From the NCBI GenBank assembly GCA_944322605.1, contig CALUPD010000024.1, positions 1 through 62,377 on the forward strand: a stretch of DNA of 62,377 bases. The letters are read 5' to 3'. Below the pieces are notes generated by a model. It was given only the letters and a program-made list of their open reading frames with translations, ran no database searches and was not told where the DNA came from. The DNA comes from an uncultured Bacteroidales bacterium (lineage in GTDB: Bacteria; Bacteroidota; Bacteroidia; Bacteroidales; UBA932). Below, in pieces: positions 52,848-62,258 of the stretch (position 1 is its first letter; every line of letters starts with the position of its first letter). The translations under genes and the position numbers were made by a program.

Positions 52848-53291
52848 ATGAAAGAATATAAAATGAAAATCAACGGCAACGACTACACTGTTGCCATAAA
52901 CGAAGTAGAGGAAGAAATAGCGCATGTCGAAGTCAACGGCATGCCTTTCATTGTCGAATTCGAAAAGCCGATTTCCAAAAAGCCTGCCGCTGCGGCGGCA
53001 AAACCGGCAGCCCAGAAAGCCCAGCCCCAGACCGGCATGCCTCCTAAGGCAAGCTCTCCTGCACCGGCAGCCGGACAAGGCTCCGCCGTGACATCTCCTC
53101 TTCCGGGAGTTATCATAAGCATTGCAGTAAACGAAGGGGACACCGTGAAGAAAGGGCAAAAGCTCATGGTTCTTGAAGCCATGAAAATGGAAAACGTCAT
53201 CGAAGCCACATCGGACGGCACAGTAAAAAGCATCAATGTAAAACAGGGAGACTCCGTGCTTGAAGGAGCTACGTTAGCAACTATAGGATAA
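52848..53291 (+). CDS. Biotin carboxyl carrier protein of methylmalonyl-CoA decarboxylase
   Basis: 147 residues: an N-terminal strand region (MKEYKMKINGNDYTVAINEV), an Ala/Pro/Lys-rich flexible linker (about 45-78), and a biotinyl domain with the biotinylated Lys in VLEAMKMENVIEA. It carries the carboxyl-biotin from MmdA to the membrane subunit. The start ATG at 52848 is two bases after the previous stop. Biotin would be attached by the birA product at 34 kb. Confidence 0.94.
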   Translation: MKEYKMKINGNDYTVAINEVEEEIAHVEVNGMPFIVEFEKPISKKPAAAAAKPAAQKAQPQTGMPPKASSPAPAAGQGSAVTSPLPGVIISIAVNEGDTVKKGQKLMVLEAMKMENVIEATSDGTVKSINVKQGDSVLEGATLATIG

Positions 53292-53292
53292 T

Positions 53293-54453
53293 ATGGAAGA
53301 GCACAACATTTTTTCTCTCATCGCAGACAACCTGTCCCAGTTTTACGAATACACGGGATTCGCAAATGCCACATTCGGACATATCCTGATGATCCTCATC
53401 GGACTGGCGTTCGTCTACCTTGCGATTAAAAAGGAATGGGAACCGATGCTCCTTGTACCTATAGGATTCGGCATAATCATAGGCAACATACCACTGTTCC
53501 CGGGACTCAGCGTCGGGGTCTATGAAGAAGGCTCGGTGCTGAACATACTTTACCAGGGAGTACAGCAAGGGTATTACCCTCCTCTCATATTTTTAGGCAT
53601 AGGGGCAATGACCGACTTTTCCGCGCTGATATCCAACCCTAAGCTCATGCTCATAGGGGCTGCGGCCCAGTTCGGCATATTCGGAGCCTACGGCATCGCG
53701 CTGGCTCTCGGATTCACGCCTGCCGAAGCCGGAGCAATCGGCATCATCGGCGGAGCAGACGGCCCTACGGCGATATTCCTTTCATCAAGGCTCGCCCCGG
53801 ACCTTGTCGGCGCCATTGCGGTTTCAGCATACTCATACATGGCCCTCGTTCCTGTAATCCAGCCTCCTATAATGAGGCTTCTTACAACGAAAAAAGAAAG
53901 GCTGATAAAGATGAAATCCCCGCGCGCGGTTTCCAAAAAGGAAAAGATAATGTTCCCTATAATAGGATTCCTGCTGACGGCGTTCATCGTGCCATCAGGC
54001 CTTCCGCTGCTCGGCATGCTGTTCTTCGGCAACCTGCTCAAGGAAAGCGGAGTGACACGCAGGCTTGCAGAAACGGCAAGAGGACCGCTAATCGACACTG
54101 TCACGATTCTCATAGGACTTACGGTAGGCTGCTCCACGCAAGCTGACAAATTCCTGCAATGGACATCCATAAAGATATTCATCCTCGGATTCCTTTCATT
54201 CGTGATAGCGACAGCTGCAGGAGTGCTGTTCGTCAAGTTCTTCAACCTCTTCCTGAAGAAAGGCAACAAGATAAACCCACTGATAGGAAACGCCGGAGTA
54301 TCGGCAGTACCGGATTCAGCAAGGATTTCGAACAACATAGGCCTGGAATACGACAAAACCAACTACCTGCTCATGCATGCGATGGGACCTAACGTCGCAG
54401 GCGTGATCGGAAGCGCAGTGGCCGCAGGCATATTATTAGGATTCCTTTCCTGA
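53293..54453 (+). CDS. mmdB: Na+-translocating decarboxylase beta subunit
   Basis: A 386-residue integral membrane subunit (OadB/GcdB/MmdB family) with about nine to eleven hydrophobic segments. It decarboxylates carboxybiotin and uses the energy to export Na+. Family motifs: IIGGADGPTAIFLSS, whose Asp corresponds to the key Asp203 of Klebsiella OadB, VIQPPIMRLLTT, and the C-terminal GNAGVSAVPDSARISN, equivalent to the second Na+/H+ site region. One base after the carrier gene; last gene of the operon. Confidence 0.95.
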   Translation: MEEHNIFSLIADNLSQFYEYTGFANATFGHILMILIGLAFVYLAIKKEWEPMLLVPIGFGIIIGNIPLFPGLSVGVYEEGSVLNILYQGVQQGYYPPLIFLGIGAMTDFSALISNPKLMLIGAAAQFGIFGAYGIALALGFTPAEAGAIGIIGGADGPTAIFLSSRLAPDLVGAIAVSAYSYMALVPVIQPPIMRLLTTKKERLIKMKSPRAVSKKEKIMFPIIGFLLTAFIVPSGLPLLGMLFFGNLLKESGVTRRLAETARGPLIDTVTILIGLTVGCSTQADKFLQWTSIKIFILGFLSFVIATAAGVLFVKFFNLFLKKGNKINPLIGNAGVSAVPDSARISNNIGLEYDKTNYLLMHAMGPNVAGVIGSAVAAGILLGFLS

Positions 54454-54513
54454 CGCCTTAGGATAGGATATTGCTTGGCATGACAGGAGGCGGCAAAAGC
54501 CTCCATAAAATAA

Positions 54514-54552
54514 AATCATCCCCGCTGCAAATGCCTGCAAGCGGGGATGATT
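54514..54552 (+). terminator. Hairpin after mmdB, probable terminator
   Basis: AATCATCCCCGC pairs with GCGGGGATGATT over a loop with an added TGCA/TGCA pair. There is no T-run directly after it on the plus strand, so it may be a weak or Rho-aided terminator or mRNA-end protector. Confidence 0.6.
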
Positions 54553-54638
54553 CCGTTTCAAGGGCATGTCATATGCCGCAGCGGCGGACAGCCTCCAATT
54601 TTTTTTCAAACATGTCCATTATTAAAAATAAATTTTAT

Positions 54639-54646
54639 TAAATTTG
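54639..54646 (+). promoter_or_regulatory. Candidate V-type ATPase operon promoter, -7 element TAAATTTG
   Basis: A TAnnTTTG match 29 bases before the atpE start in an AT-rich stretch. No TTTG at the best distance. Confidence 0.5.
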
Positions 54647-54674
54647 AGGAATCTAACTTTAAAAGTATCTTAAC

Positions 54675-55286
54675 ATGCAAAATAAACTGCAGGAACTGAC
54701 GGACAAGCTCTACAACGAAGGCGTGTCCAAAGGAAAGAAAGAAGCCGGGGAAATCGTATCCAAGGCCGAAAAACAAGCGGCAGACATAATTGCAGAAGCA
54801 AAAAGACAGGCTGAATCAATAATAAAGGAAGCCGAAAAAAATGCCGCCGAACTAAGCTCCAAAACAGACAGCGACCTGAAAATGGCCTCAAGGCAGGCCA
54901 TAGCGGCCCTTAAACAGGAAACCGAGAATTCGATCGTCGCGAAAGCATTGAAGGAAAACATAAGCAATGCAATAGACGAAAAGGAATTCCTCCGCGACCT
55001 GATTCTGACCGTAGCCAAGGCGTTCAATCCTGAAAAGGCACAGGCCGTTCCTTTGGAGACCATCCTTCCTGAAGAAATGAAGGCGTCGTTGGATACGTAC
55101 CTCAAGGAAGAGCTGAAAAAGAATCTCGGCTCGGGCATGGAAATAAGATACGGCAAACTCAAATCAGGCGGATTCAGGATAGGGCCCAAGGACGGCTCCT
55201 ACACCATAGGATTCACCGGGGACGATTTCGAAGCCCTCATCGCAGAATACCTCAGGCCTAAAACAAGGGAATTATTATTCGGCTGA
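54675..55286 (+). CDS. V-type ATP synthase subunit E
   Basis: A 203-residue peripheral-stalk subunit. Residues 1-95 are a charged, Ala/Glu/Lys-rich helix expected to form a right-handed coiled coil with a G/H-type partner; the C-terminal half is the globular domain that binds the top of the A/B head (FRIGPKDGSYTIGFTGDDFEAL). No G/H gene is in the operon, so the partner in the stalk is not visible. First gene of the V-ATPase operon. Confidence 0.9.
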   Translation: MQNKLQELTDKLYNEGVSKGKKEAGEIVSKAEKQAADIIAEAKRQAESIIKEAEKNAAELSSKTDSDLKMASRQAIAALKQETENSIVAKALKENISNAIDEKEFLRDLILTVAKAFNPEKAQAVPLETILPEEMKASLDTYLKEELKKNLGSGMEIRYGKLKSGGFRIGPKDGSYTIGFTGDDFEALIAEYLRPKTRELLFG

Positions 55287-55288
55287 CC

Positions 55289-55888
55289 ATGACCAACTAT
55301 TATTACATAATAGCCGGCTTGCCAAATATGGTCCTCGATTTCAAGGACAATTCATCTTTTTCATACCGGGACGTCCATGACCGCATAGCGGAAAACTGCT
55401 CCGCGAAGGACATGCGCCTGATTGAATGGCTCGAATTCGGAATGAAACAGGAAAACCTCTCATCCCACACCTACAGGGCGATCGGCAAGCTGAAAAACAA
55501 TTTCCTGAAAGGATATTACGACTTCGACAGGCTCGTAAGGAATCTCTATGCCGCCCGCAACGCTGAAATTCTCGGGAAAGACCCCAGGGAATTCATCATA
55601 GGATGCATTCCGGAAAATTGCGAGGACGCGGCGAAAATAAGAAACATCCTGTCCGAAACCGACATCCTCGAAAGGGAAAAGAAAATCGACAGGCTCAGAT
55701 GGGACAAAATAAACGAACTGGCCGTTTTTCATTATTTCGACATGGACATCATCCTTTCCCTTTTGGCGAAAGCCGCGATAATCGAAAGATGGAACAAAAT
55801 GGACAAGGCGACCGGCTCTGAAATGTTCCGCAAATTCGTAGACGAAGTAAGGGACACTTTTAAAGGCATAAACAACGAAAATCAATAA
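55289..55888 (+). CDS. DUF2764 family protein of the V-ATPase operon
   Basis: A 199-residue, mostly helical protein (MTNYYYIIAGLPNM...). It fits DUF2764, found in Bacteroidota between subunits E and A of V-type ATPase operons. The opening YYYIIAGLPNM and the helical, charged remainder recall subunit C/d proteins, which join the rotor ring to the central shaft. The operon has no recognisable subunit C, so DUF2764 is a candidate replacement (inference from position and composition). Two bases after atpE. Confidence 0.78.
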   Translation: MTNYYYIIAGLPNMVLDFKDNSSFSYRDVHDRIAENCSAKDMRLIEWLEFGMKQENLSSHTYRAIGKLKNNFLKGYYDFDRLVRNLYAARNAEILGKDPREFIIGCIPENCEDAAKIRNILSETDILEREKKIDRLRWDKINELAVFHYFDMDIILSLLAKAAIIERWNKMDKATGSEMFRKFVDEVRDTFKGINNENQ

Positions 55889-55899
55889 AATATACAAAT

Positions 55900-57651
55900 A
55901 TGACAACCAAAGGGAAAGTTACAGGCATCATATCCAATCTCGTCACTGTCGAGGTTGACGGCCCTGTCGCTCAGAATGAAATATGCATGATCGACCTCGA
56001 CGGGGTCGAACTCATGGCTGAAGTCATCAAAGTGACGGGCAAGAATGCTTTCGTCCAGGTTTATGAAAGCACCAGAAGCCTCAAAACTGGCGACAAGGTG
56101 GAATTCAAAGGCTACATGCTCGAAGCCACGCTCGGCCCGGGACTGCTTTCAAACAACTACGACGGGCTCCAGAACAATCTTGCGACAATGGAAGGGGTAT
56201 TCCTCAAAAGAGGAGAGTACACCGCGCCCCTCGACACGGAAAAACTATGGGACTTCAAGCCGATAGCGAAACCCGGGGACAGGGTAGCCGCAGCGGACTG
56301 GCTCGGAGAAGTGCAGGAAGGATGGCTTCCCCATAAAATAATGGTTCCTTTCGCTTTTAAAGGAAATTATACCGTAAAGGACGTCGTTCCTGCCGGACAA
56401 TACAGAATCACAGACACGATTGCTGTCCTGACAGACGAAAACGGAGAGGAAAAAGCCGTCACGATGGTACAGAAATGGCCTATAAAAGTCGCCATTACAG
56501 CTTATAAGGAAAAACCGAGGCCGTACAGGATACTCGAAACTGGAGTCAGGACGATAGACACCCTCAATCCTATAGCCGAAGGAGGAACAGGATTCATCCC
56601 TGGACCTTTCGGATGCGGAAAGACGGTGTTGCAGCACGCTATAGCAAAACAGGGAGAAGCGGACGTAATCATCATGGCAGCATGCGGTGAACGCGCCAAC
56701 GAAGTCGTGGAAATATTCACGGAATTCCCGCAGCTCGAAGACCCGAAGACCGGAAGGAAGCTGATGGAAAGGACCACCATAATCTGCAACACTTCCAACA
56801 TGCCCGTGGCAGCCCGCGAAGCATCCGTATATACCGCGATGACCATAGGAGAATATTACAGGTCCATGGGCCTGAAAGTCCTGCTTCTTGCCGACTCCAC
56901 CTCAAGATGGGCGCAGGCCCTCAGGGAAATGAGCAACCGAATGGAAGAGCTTCCAGGAGCGGACGCGTTCCCTGTCGACCTTCCGGCCATCATATCCAAC
57001 TTCTACGCGCGCGCCGGCATCGTCACGTTGAACAACGGGAAAACGGGCTCGGTGACTTTCATAGGGACGGTATCTCCTGCCGGAGGAAACCTGAAGGAGC
57101 CTGTTACGGAATCTACGAAAAAGGCCGCAAGATGCTTCTACGCCCTGTCGCAGAACCGCGCCGACAGGAAAAGGTATCCTGCCGTAGACCCTATCGACTC
57201 ATACTCCAAATACCTTGAATATCCAGAAATCATCGAATACCTGCAAAAAAGGGTGGACCGCACATGGGTTGAAAAGGTGAATTCGGCAAAAAACATGATA
57301 AAAAGGGGAAAAGAAGCATTCGAGCAAATCAATATCCTCGGGGACGACGGAGTGCCGATGGAATACCACGAAAGATATTGGAAATCCGAGCTTATCGACT
57401 TCATCATACTGCAACAGGACGCTTTCGACGAAATAGACGCGTCATCCTCGATGGAAAGGCAGGAGTTCATGCTTACGAAAGTCATGGACATATGCGGCAA
57501 GTCATTCGACTTCGACAATTTCGAAGAATGCAGCGCATATTTCAAGGAACTTATAAACATAATGCGCCAGATGAACTACTCTGAGTTCAAGAGCGCAAGA
57601 TTCAACGAATATCTTGAGCAACTTAATAACAGAATCGAAAATGACAGGTAA
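55900..57651 (+). CDS. V-type ATP synthase catalytic subunit A
   Basis: 583 residues, the catalytic nucleotide-binding subunit. P-loop GPFGCGKTVLQHAIAK near residue 240, the A-type bulge region (about 110-185), the catalytic Glu in ACGERANEVVEIF, and DSTSRWAQALREMSNR. It overlaps the B gene by 11 bases, so their translation is coupled. Confidence 0.97.
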   Translation: MTTKGKVTGIISNLVTVEVDGPVAQNEICMIDLDGVELMAEVIKVTGKNAFVQVYESTRSLKTGDKVEFKGYMLEATLGPGLLSNNYDGLQNNLATMEGVFLKRGEYTAPLDTEKLWDFKPIAKPGDRVAAADWLGEVQEGWLPHKIMVPFAFKGNYTVKDVVPAGQYRITDTIAVLTDENGEEKAVTMVQKWPIKVAITAYKEKPRPYRILETGVRTIDTLNPIAEGGTGFIPGPFGCGKTVLQHAIAKQGEADVIIMAACGERANEVVEIFTEFPQLEDPKTGRKLMERTTIICNTSNMPVAAREASVYTAMTIGEYYRSMGLKVLLLADSTSRWAQALREMSNRMEELPGADAFPVDLPAIISNFYARAGIVTLNNGKTGSVTFIGTVSPAGGNLKEPVTESTKKAARCFYALSQNRADRKRYPAVDPIDSYSKYLEYPEIIEYLQKRVDRTWVEKVNSAKNMIKRGKEAFEQINILGDDGVPMEYHERYWKSELIDFIILQQDAFDEIDASSSMERQEFMLTKVMDICGKSFDFDNFEECSAYFKELINIMRQMNYSEFKSARFNEYLEQLNNRIENDR

Positions 57652-58969
57652 AGCATTTCAAAGAATATATACCCAGCTCGAAGCCATCACAAAGGCCACC
57701 GTAACACTCAGGGCTCAAGGAGTATCGAACGACGAACTCGCCACAGTGGCCGGGAGGCAGGCACAGGTCGTGAAAATAAAAGGAGACCTTGTGACATTGC
57801 AGGTATTCGCAGGCACCGACGGCATCGCTACCAACGCGGAAGTAACATTTTTCGGAGAACCGCCTGCATTGAACGTAAGCGACGATTTGGCAGGACGATT
57901 CTTCAATGCCTACGGGGAACCGATAGACAACGGCCCTGCGGTAGAAGGAGAAAGAAGGCATATCGGCGGCCCGTCCGTAAACCCTTACAAAAGACGCCAG
58001 CCATCGCAGCTGATTCCTACCGGAATAGCCGGAATCGACCTTAACAACACCCTCGTGTCCGGACAGAAGATTCCTTTCTTCGCCGACCCGGACCAGCCGT
58101 ACAACCAGGTAATGGCAAGCGTCGCGCTAAGGGCCGACGTAGACAAGATCATACTCGGAGGGATGGGACTTTCGAACGACGACTACCTGTATTTCAGGCA
58201 GATGTTTGAAAATGCAGGAGCACTCGACAAGATAATAAGCTTCGTAAACACGACAGACCAGCCTCCTGTGGAAAGGCTTCTTATCCCGGACATGGCCCTT
58301 ACGGCAGCCGAATACTTCGCCGTCGACAAAAACGAAAAGGTACTCGTGCTGCTGACAGACATGACCCTTTACGCCGACGCGCTCAGCATAGTCAGCAACC
58401 GCATGGACCAGATTCCGTCGAAAGACTCAATGCCTGGCTCGCTATACTCCGACCTCGCAAAAATTTACGAAAAGGCCGTACAGCTTCCTGACGGAGGTTC
58501 CATCACGATCATAGCGGTGACTACTCTCAACAACGGAGACATAACGCACGCCATCCCTGACAACACAGGTTATATCACTGAAGGACAGCTGTACCTGAAG
58601 ACCGACACGGACACCGGAAAAGTCATAGTAGACCCGTTCCGCTCGTTGTCCCGTCTTAAACAGCTGGTCATAGGAAAACAGACAAGAGAAGACCACAGCC
58701 AGGTAATGAACACGGCGGTAAGGCTTTACGCCGACGCAGCGAACGCGAAGACGAAACAGGAAAACGGATTCGACCTGAGCGACTACGATATGCGATGCCT
58801 GAAATACGCGAAGGACTATTCCAACAAATTGCTTGCAATCGACGTCAACATTTCCATAAACGAAATGCTCGATACCGCATGGGAACTGTTCGCGACATAT
58901 TTCACGAAGCCGGAACTCGGCATAAGGCAAGAACTTGTCGACAAATATTGGAAAGACATTAAAAACTGA
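57641..58969 (+). CDS. V-type ATP synthase subunit B
   Basis: 442 residues of the non-catalytic head subunit. It lacks a P-loop Lys: the equivalent region reads LVSGQKIPFFADPDQPYNQ. The Arg-finger region is in LTDMTLYADALSIVSNRMDQ and IPSKDSMPGSLYSDL. The ATG at 57641 lies inside the end of subunit A (ATGACAGGTAA), 27 bases after another in-frame start that would only add residues read from the A gene. Confidence 0.96.
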   Translation: MTGKAFQRIYTQLEAITKATVTLRAQGVSNDELATVAGRQAQVVKIKGDLVTLQVFAGTDGIATNAEVTFFGEPPALNVSDDLAGRFFNAYGEPIDNGPAVEGERRHIGGPSVNPYKRRQPSQLIPTGIAGIDLNNTLVSGQKIPFFADPDQPYNQVMASVALRADVDKIILGGMGLSNDDYLYFRQMFENAGALDKIISFVNTTDQPPVERLLIPDMALTAAEYFAVDKNEKVLVLLTDMTLYADALSIVSNRMDQIPSKDSMPGSLYSDLAKIYEKAVQLPDGGSITIIAVTTLNNGDITHAIPDNTGYITEGQLYLKTDTDTGKVIVDPFRSLSRLKQLVIGKQTREDHSQVMNTAVRLYADAANAKTKQENGFDLSDYDMRCLKYAKDYSNKLLAIDVNISINEMLDTAWELFATYFTKPELGIRQELVDKYWKDIKN

Positions 58970-58971
58970 TT

Positions 58972-59586
58972 ATGGCAATTAAATTCCAGTTCAACAAAAC
59001 CTCCCTCAATGATCTTAACAAACAGCTCAAGATCAGGGAAAGCGCGTTGCCTACCTTGAAAAACAAGGAATCCGCCCTCCGCATGGAAGCGAAGAAGGCA
59101 AGGCGCAAATCGGAGGAACTTCTGGAAGAGTTGCAGTCCTCATTGAAAAGCTACGATTACATTTCAGGGCTATGGACCGAATTCGAGCCCGGCCTCGTCG
59201 AAGTCAAGGACGTGGAAATCGAAACGGTAAAAATAGCAGGAGTACGGACGCCGTCGCTCAGGAATGTAAACTACATAGTCCACGATTTCAACCTTTTCCA
59301 AAAACCGGCATGGTACGCGGAAGGGGTCTTGCTGCTGAAGAAGCTGGCCCAGCTCGGAATAGAGTCTGAAATTTATGTGGAGAAAATGAAGCTGCTCGAC
59401 TTTGCCAGAAAGAAAACCACGCAAAAAGTGAACCTGTACGAAAAGGTACAGATTCCGGGATACCAGGAAGCTATACTTAAAATAAAGCGGTACATGGAAG
59501 ACGAAGAAAACCTTTCAAAAGCCGCCCAAAAGATAGTCAAGAACAGACACATGATCGAAGAGGAGGAAGAAAGCCATGGTAACTAA
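58972..59586 (+). CDS. V-type ATP synthase subunit D (central shaft)
   Basis: A 204-residue, largely helical rotor-shaft subunit: MAIKFQFNKTSLNDLNKQLK, long N- and C-terminal helices that form the coiled-coil axle, and the typical C-terminal RRVNLYEKVQIPGY-like sequence (here KVNLYEKVQIPGYQEAI). It overlaps the subunit I gene by 11 bases. Subunit F, its usual partner, is not encoded in the operon. Confidence 0.94.
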   Translation: MAIKFQFNKTSLNDLNKQLKIRESALPTLKNKESALRMEAKKARRKSEELLEELQSSLKSYDYISGLWTEFEPGLVEVKDVEIETVKIAGVRTPSLRNVNYIVHDFNLFQKPAWYAEGVLLLKKLAQLGIESEIYVEKMKLLDFARKKTTQKVNLYEKVQIPGYQEAILKIKRYMEDEENLSKAAQKIVKNRHMIEEEEESHGN

Positions 59587-61366
59587 GATGATAAAATACT
59601 CCATCGTCCTGCCATCGGAAGGCCTGGACGCCTTTCTCGGCTCCCTCCAGGATCTGGGACTGATGGACGTCACCCGAAAGCAAAGGGCTTTCGATGAAGA
59701 ATCCGCAAGCCTGTTCGGCCTTGCAGCGAGATACAAGACAGCGATAAAACTGCTTGCCGCAGCTGACAAGACAGCAGACCCGCAGGCATACGGAAACGAT
59801 TTCGACAATATGTCCCCCGAGTCTCTCCTCTCCTTTTTCGAAGAATGCAACAAGAAGCTGGTTGCCGATGAAAAAGAATTGACTGTCCTGAAAAGGGAAG
59901 AAATCTTCACCGAGGCTTGGGGAGACTTCGACAAAAAGGACATCGAAAAAATATCGGCATTAGGATACGACCTCGTTTTCTACTCGGTATCGAATAACAA
60001 ATACGAGGAACGCTGGGAAGAAGAATACCCTGTCCAGATACTGAACAGGACTTCCAGCAAAACCTATTTCGCGTTAGTCGTCCCTAAAGGAGAAGCCCCA
60101 GGACTGAAGATTCCGCCCGCAAAGCTTCCCGACATTCCTATTTCGGAATACAGGAAAAAGATGGCGGACCTCGAAGAAAGCATCTCGAAAGCCAAGTCCA
60201 TGATCGCATGCATCGCCGGTAAAATCGACCGCCTGAAACAGGGAATGGACGATGCGAAAACCGAAATAGACATGTACCTGGCCAAGGATTCGGCAGGCAG
60301 CGAAGGCGAAGGCGCCATAAGCGTCCTCGAAGGCTTCGCCCCTGAGGGTGAAGACCAGCGCATATGCGGCTTCCTCGACAATGAGGAAGTGCTGTACCTC
60401 AAAGAAGAGGCCACGGAAGAGGACAATCCACCGATCAAGCTGAAGAACAACAGGTTCGCAAGGCTGTTCGAGCCTATTGGAGACCTGTACATGCTTCCTA
60501 AATACGGGGAAATGGACCTTACTCCTTATTTCGCGCCGTTCTACATGCTGTTCTTCGGGCTATGCCTCGGGGACATAGGGTACGGGATAATCCTCATATT
60601 GGCAGGACTCGTCGTGAAGATGAAAATCCCGTCTTTCAAAGGATACGGATCGCTGATACAGGTACTGGGCCTTGGCTCGATAATAATGCCTCTGCTTTCC
60701 GGAACATTTTTCGGAATGAGCATAGGAGAAAAGATACCGTCTCTCTCCGGACTGTTCATGAATTCAATACAGATGTTCTGGTTTGCGATAATATTCGGAG
60801 TATTCCAAATCGTATTCGCAAAAATGATGAGGGGCATATCGCTAATGTGCACTAAAGGGTTCATACACGGGCTTGCGCATATCGGATGGGCTCTTCTGAT
60901 TTCTGCCGCAGCATTCGGGTACGCATCCATGGAAGGAGCCAAGGTGCTTCCATCGCAGGCCATGACATGGATGGCCATAACAGGAGCGCTGCTCATATTG
61001 TTCTTCTCGAAAACAGAAGGCAATATCATAAAAAGGATACTTAAAGGAATCACATCGTTCTGGGACATAACCGGAGTTTTCGGCGACACCCTGTCCTACA
61101 TAAGGCTGTTCGGGCTCGGAACCTCAGGCGGAATCCTCGGATTGGTAGTCAATTCGGTAGCATCGGAAATGGCAGGGATACCGTACATCGGATGGCTTCT
61201 CACAGGACTGATGCTGATAATAGGCCATACGGCCGTCCTGTTCCTCTCCGCGCTCGGAGCATTCGTGCATCCTATGCGTCTTACATTCATCGAATTCTAC
61301 AAGAACGCCGAATTCGAAGGAGGCGGAAGGGCTTTCAGGCCTTTCAGAAAAGGAGGAAAACAATAA
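59576..61366 (+). CDS. V-type ATP synthase subunit I (subunit a equivalent)
   Basis: 596 residues. The N-terminal half (about 1-310) is the soluble arm that holds the peripheral stalks; the C-terminal half has seven to eight membrane segments and contains the long tilted helix region with the essential Arg that faces the rotor ring (DTLSYIRLFGLGTSGGILGL). The start ATG at 59576 overlaps the end of D. Typical length is 600-650, so this is a compact form. Confidence 0.94.
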   Translation: MVTKMIKYSIVLPSEGLDAFLGSLQDLGLMDVTRKQRAFDEESASLFGLAARYKTAIKLLAAADKTADPQAYGNDFDNMSPESLLSFFEECNKKLVADEKELTVLKREEIFTEAWGDFDKKDIEKISALGYDLVFYSVSNNKYEERWEEEYPVQILNRTSSKTYFALVVPKGEAPGLKIPPAKLPDIPISEYRKKMADLEESISKAKSMIACIAGKIDRLKQGMDDAKTEIDMYLAKDSAGSEGEGAISVLEGFAPEGEDQRICGFLDNEEVLYLKEEATEEDNPPIKLKNNRFARLFEPIGDLYMLPKYGEMDLTPYFAPFYMLFFGLCLGDIGYGIILILAGLVVKMKIPSFKGYGSLIQVLGLGSIIMPLLSGTFFGMSIGEKIPSLSGLFMNSIQMFWFAIIFGVFQIVFAKMMRGISLMCTKGFIHGLAHIGWALLISAAAFGYASMEGAKVLPSQAMTWMAITGALLILFFSKTEGNIIKRILKGITSFWDITGVFGDTLSYIRLFGLGTSGGILGLVVNSVASEMAGIPYIGWLLTGLMLIIGHTAVLFLSALGAFVHPMRLTFIEFYKNAEFEGGGRAFRPFRKGGKQ

Positions 61367-61398
61367 TCAGGCAAATAACATAAAAAACGAATTAATAA

Positions 61399-61890
<492 letters not shown>

Positions 61891-61936
61891 TGCCGTAAAT
61901 GCAAGGCACGCCATAGACACATGCATGATTATAAAA

Positions 61937-61966
61937 ATCCGCATGCCTTTTAAAGCCCATGCGGAT
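61937..61966 (+). terminator. Hairpin behind the V-ATPase operon
   Basis: ATCCGCATG pairs with CATGCGGAT over a 12-base loop. There is no T-run on the plus side and four A lie just to the left, so on the minus strand it would look like a terminator. Confidence 0.5.
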
Positions 61967-62013
61967 CACAATCGCCCTTACAGACAAGCTAAATTATTAA
62001 ATGTTAATAGATT

Positions 62014-62060
62014 ATAGCCAAGGTGGCGCAAAATTGCGCCACCTTGGCTATTTTTATTAT
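62014..62060 (+). terminator. Strong terminator with perfect 18-bp stem
   Basis: 62014-62031 and 62034-62051 are perfect reverse complements separated only by AA, followed by TTTTATTATTTTT. It is expected to end the V-ATPase operon. The stretch from 61891 to 62289 has no gene: it holds this terminator, the hairpin before it and the promoter after it. Confidence 0.85.
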
Positions 62061-62172
62061 TTTTCTCATGCCGCACCCCACGCACAAAGCACTACACATT
62101 ATTAATACCACATCAATTTTACTTACAAATTATAATCAAATCCACGCGTTCAAATAATAGTGCAAAATATTT

Positions 62173-62202
62173 TTTGAATAAAAGAAATTATTCCTAACTT
62201 TG
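62173..62202 (+). promoter_or_regulatory. Strong promoter without an attached gene
   Basis: TTTG at 62173-62176, 18 bases, TAACTTTG at 62195-62202, a full Bacteroidota consensus. Rightward transcription would run into a minus-strand probable transposase end. Confidence 0.78.
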
Positions 62203-62258
62203 AGCGTTCTTGTTTTCTGCCGAAACAGGCATTACAGGACAATATACACAACACATTA

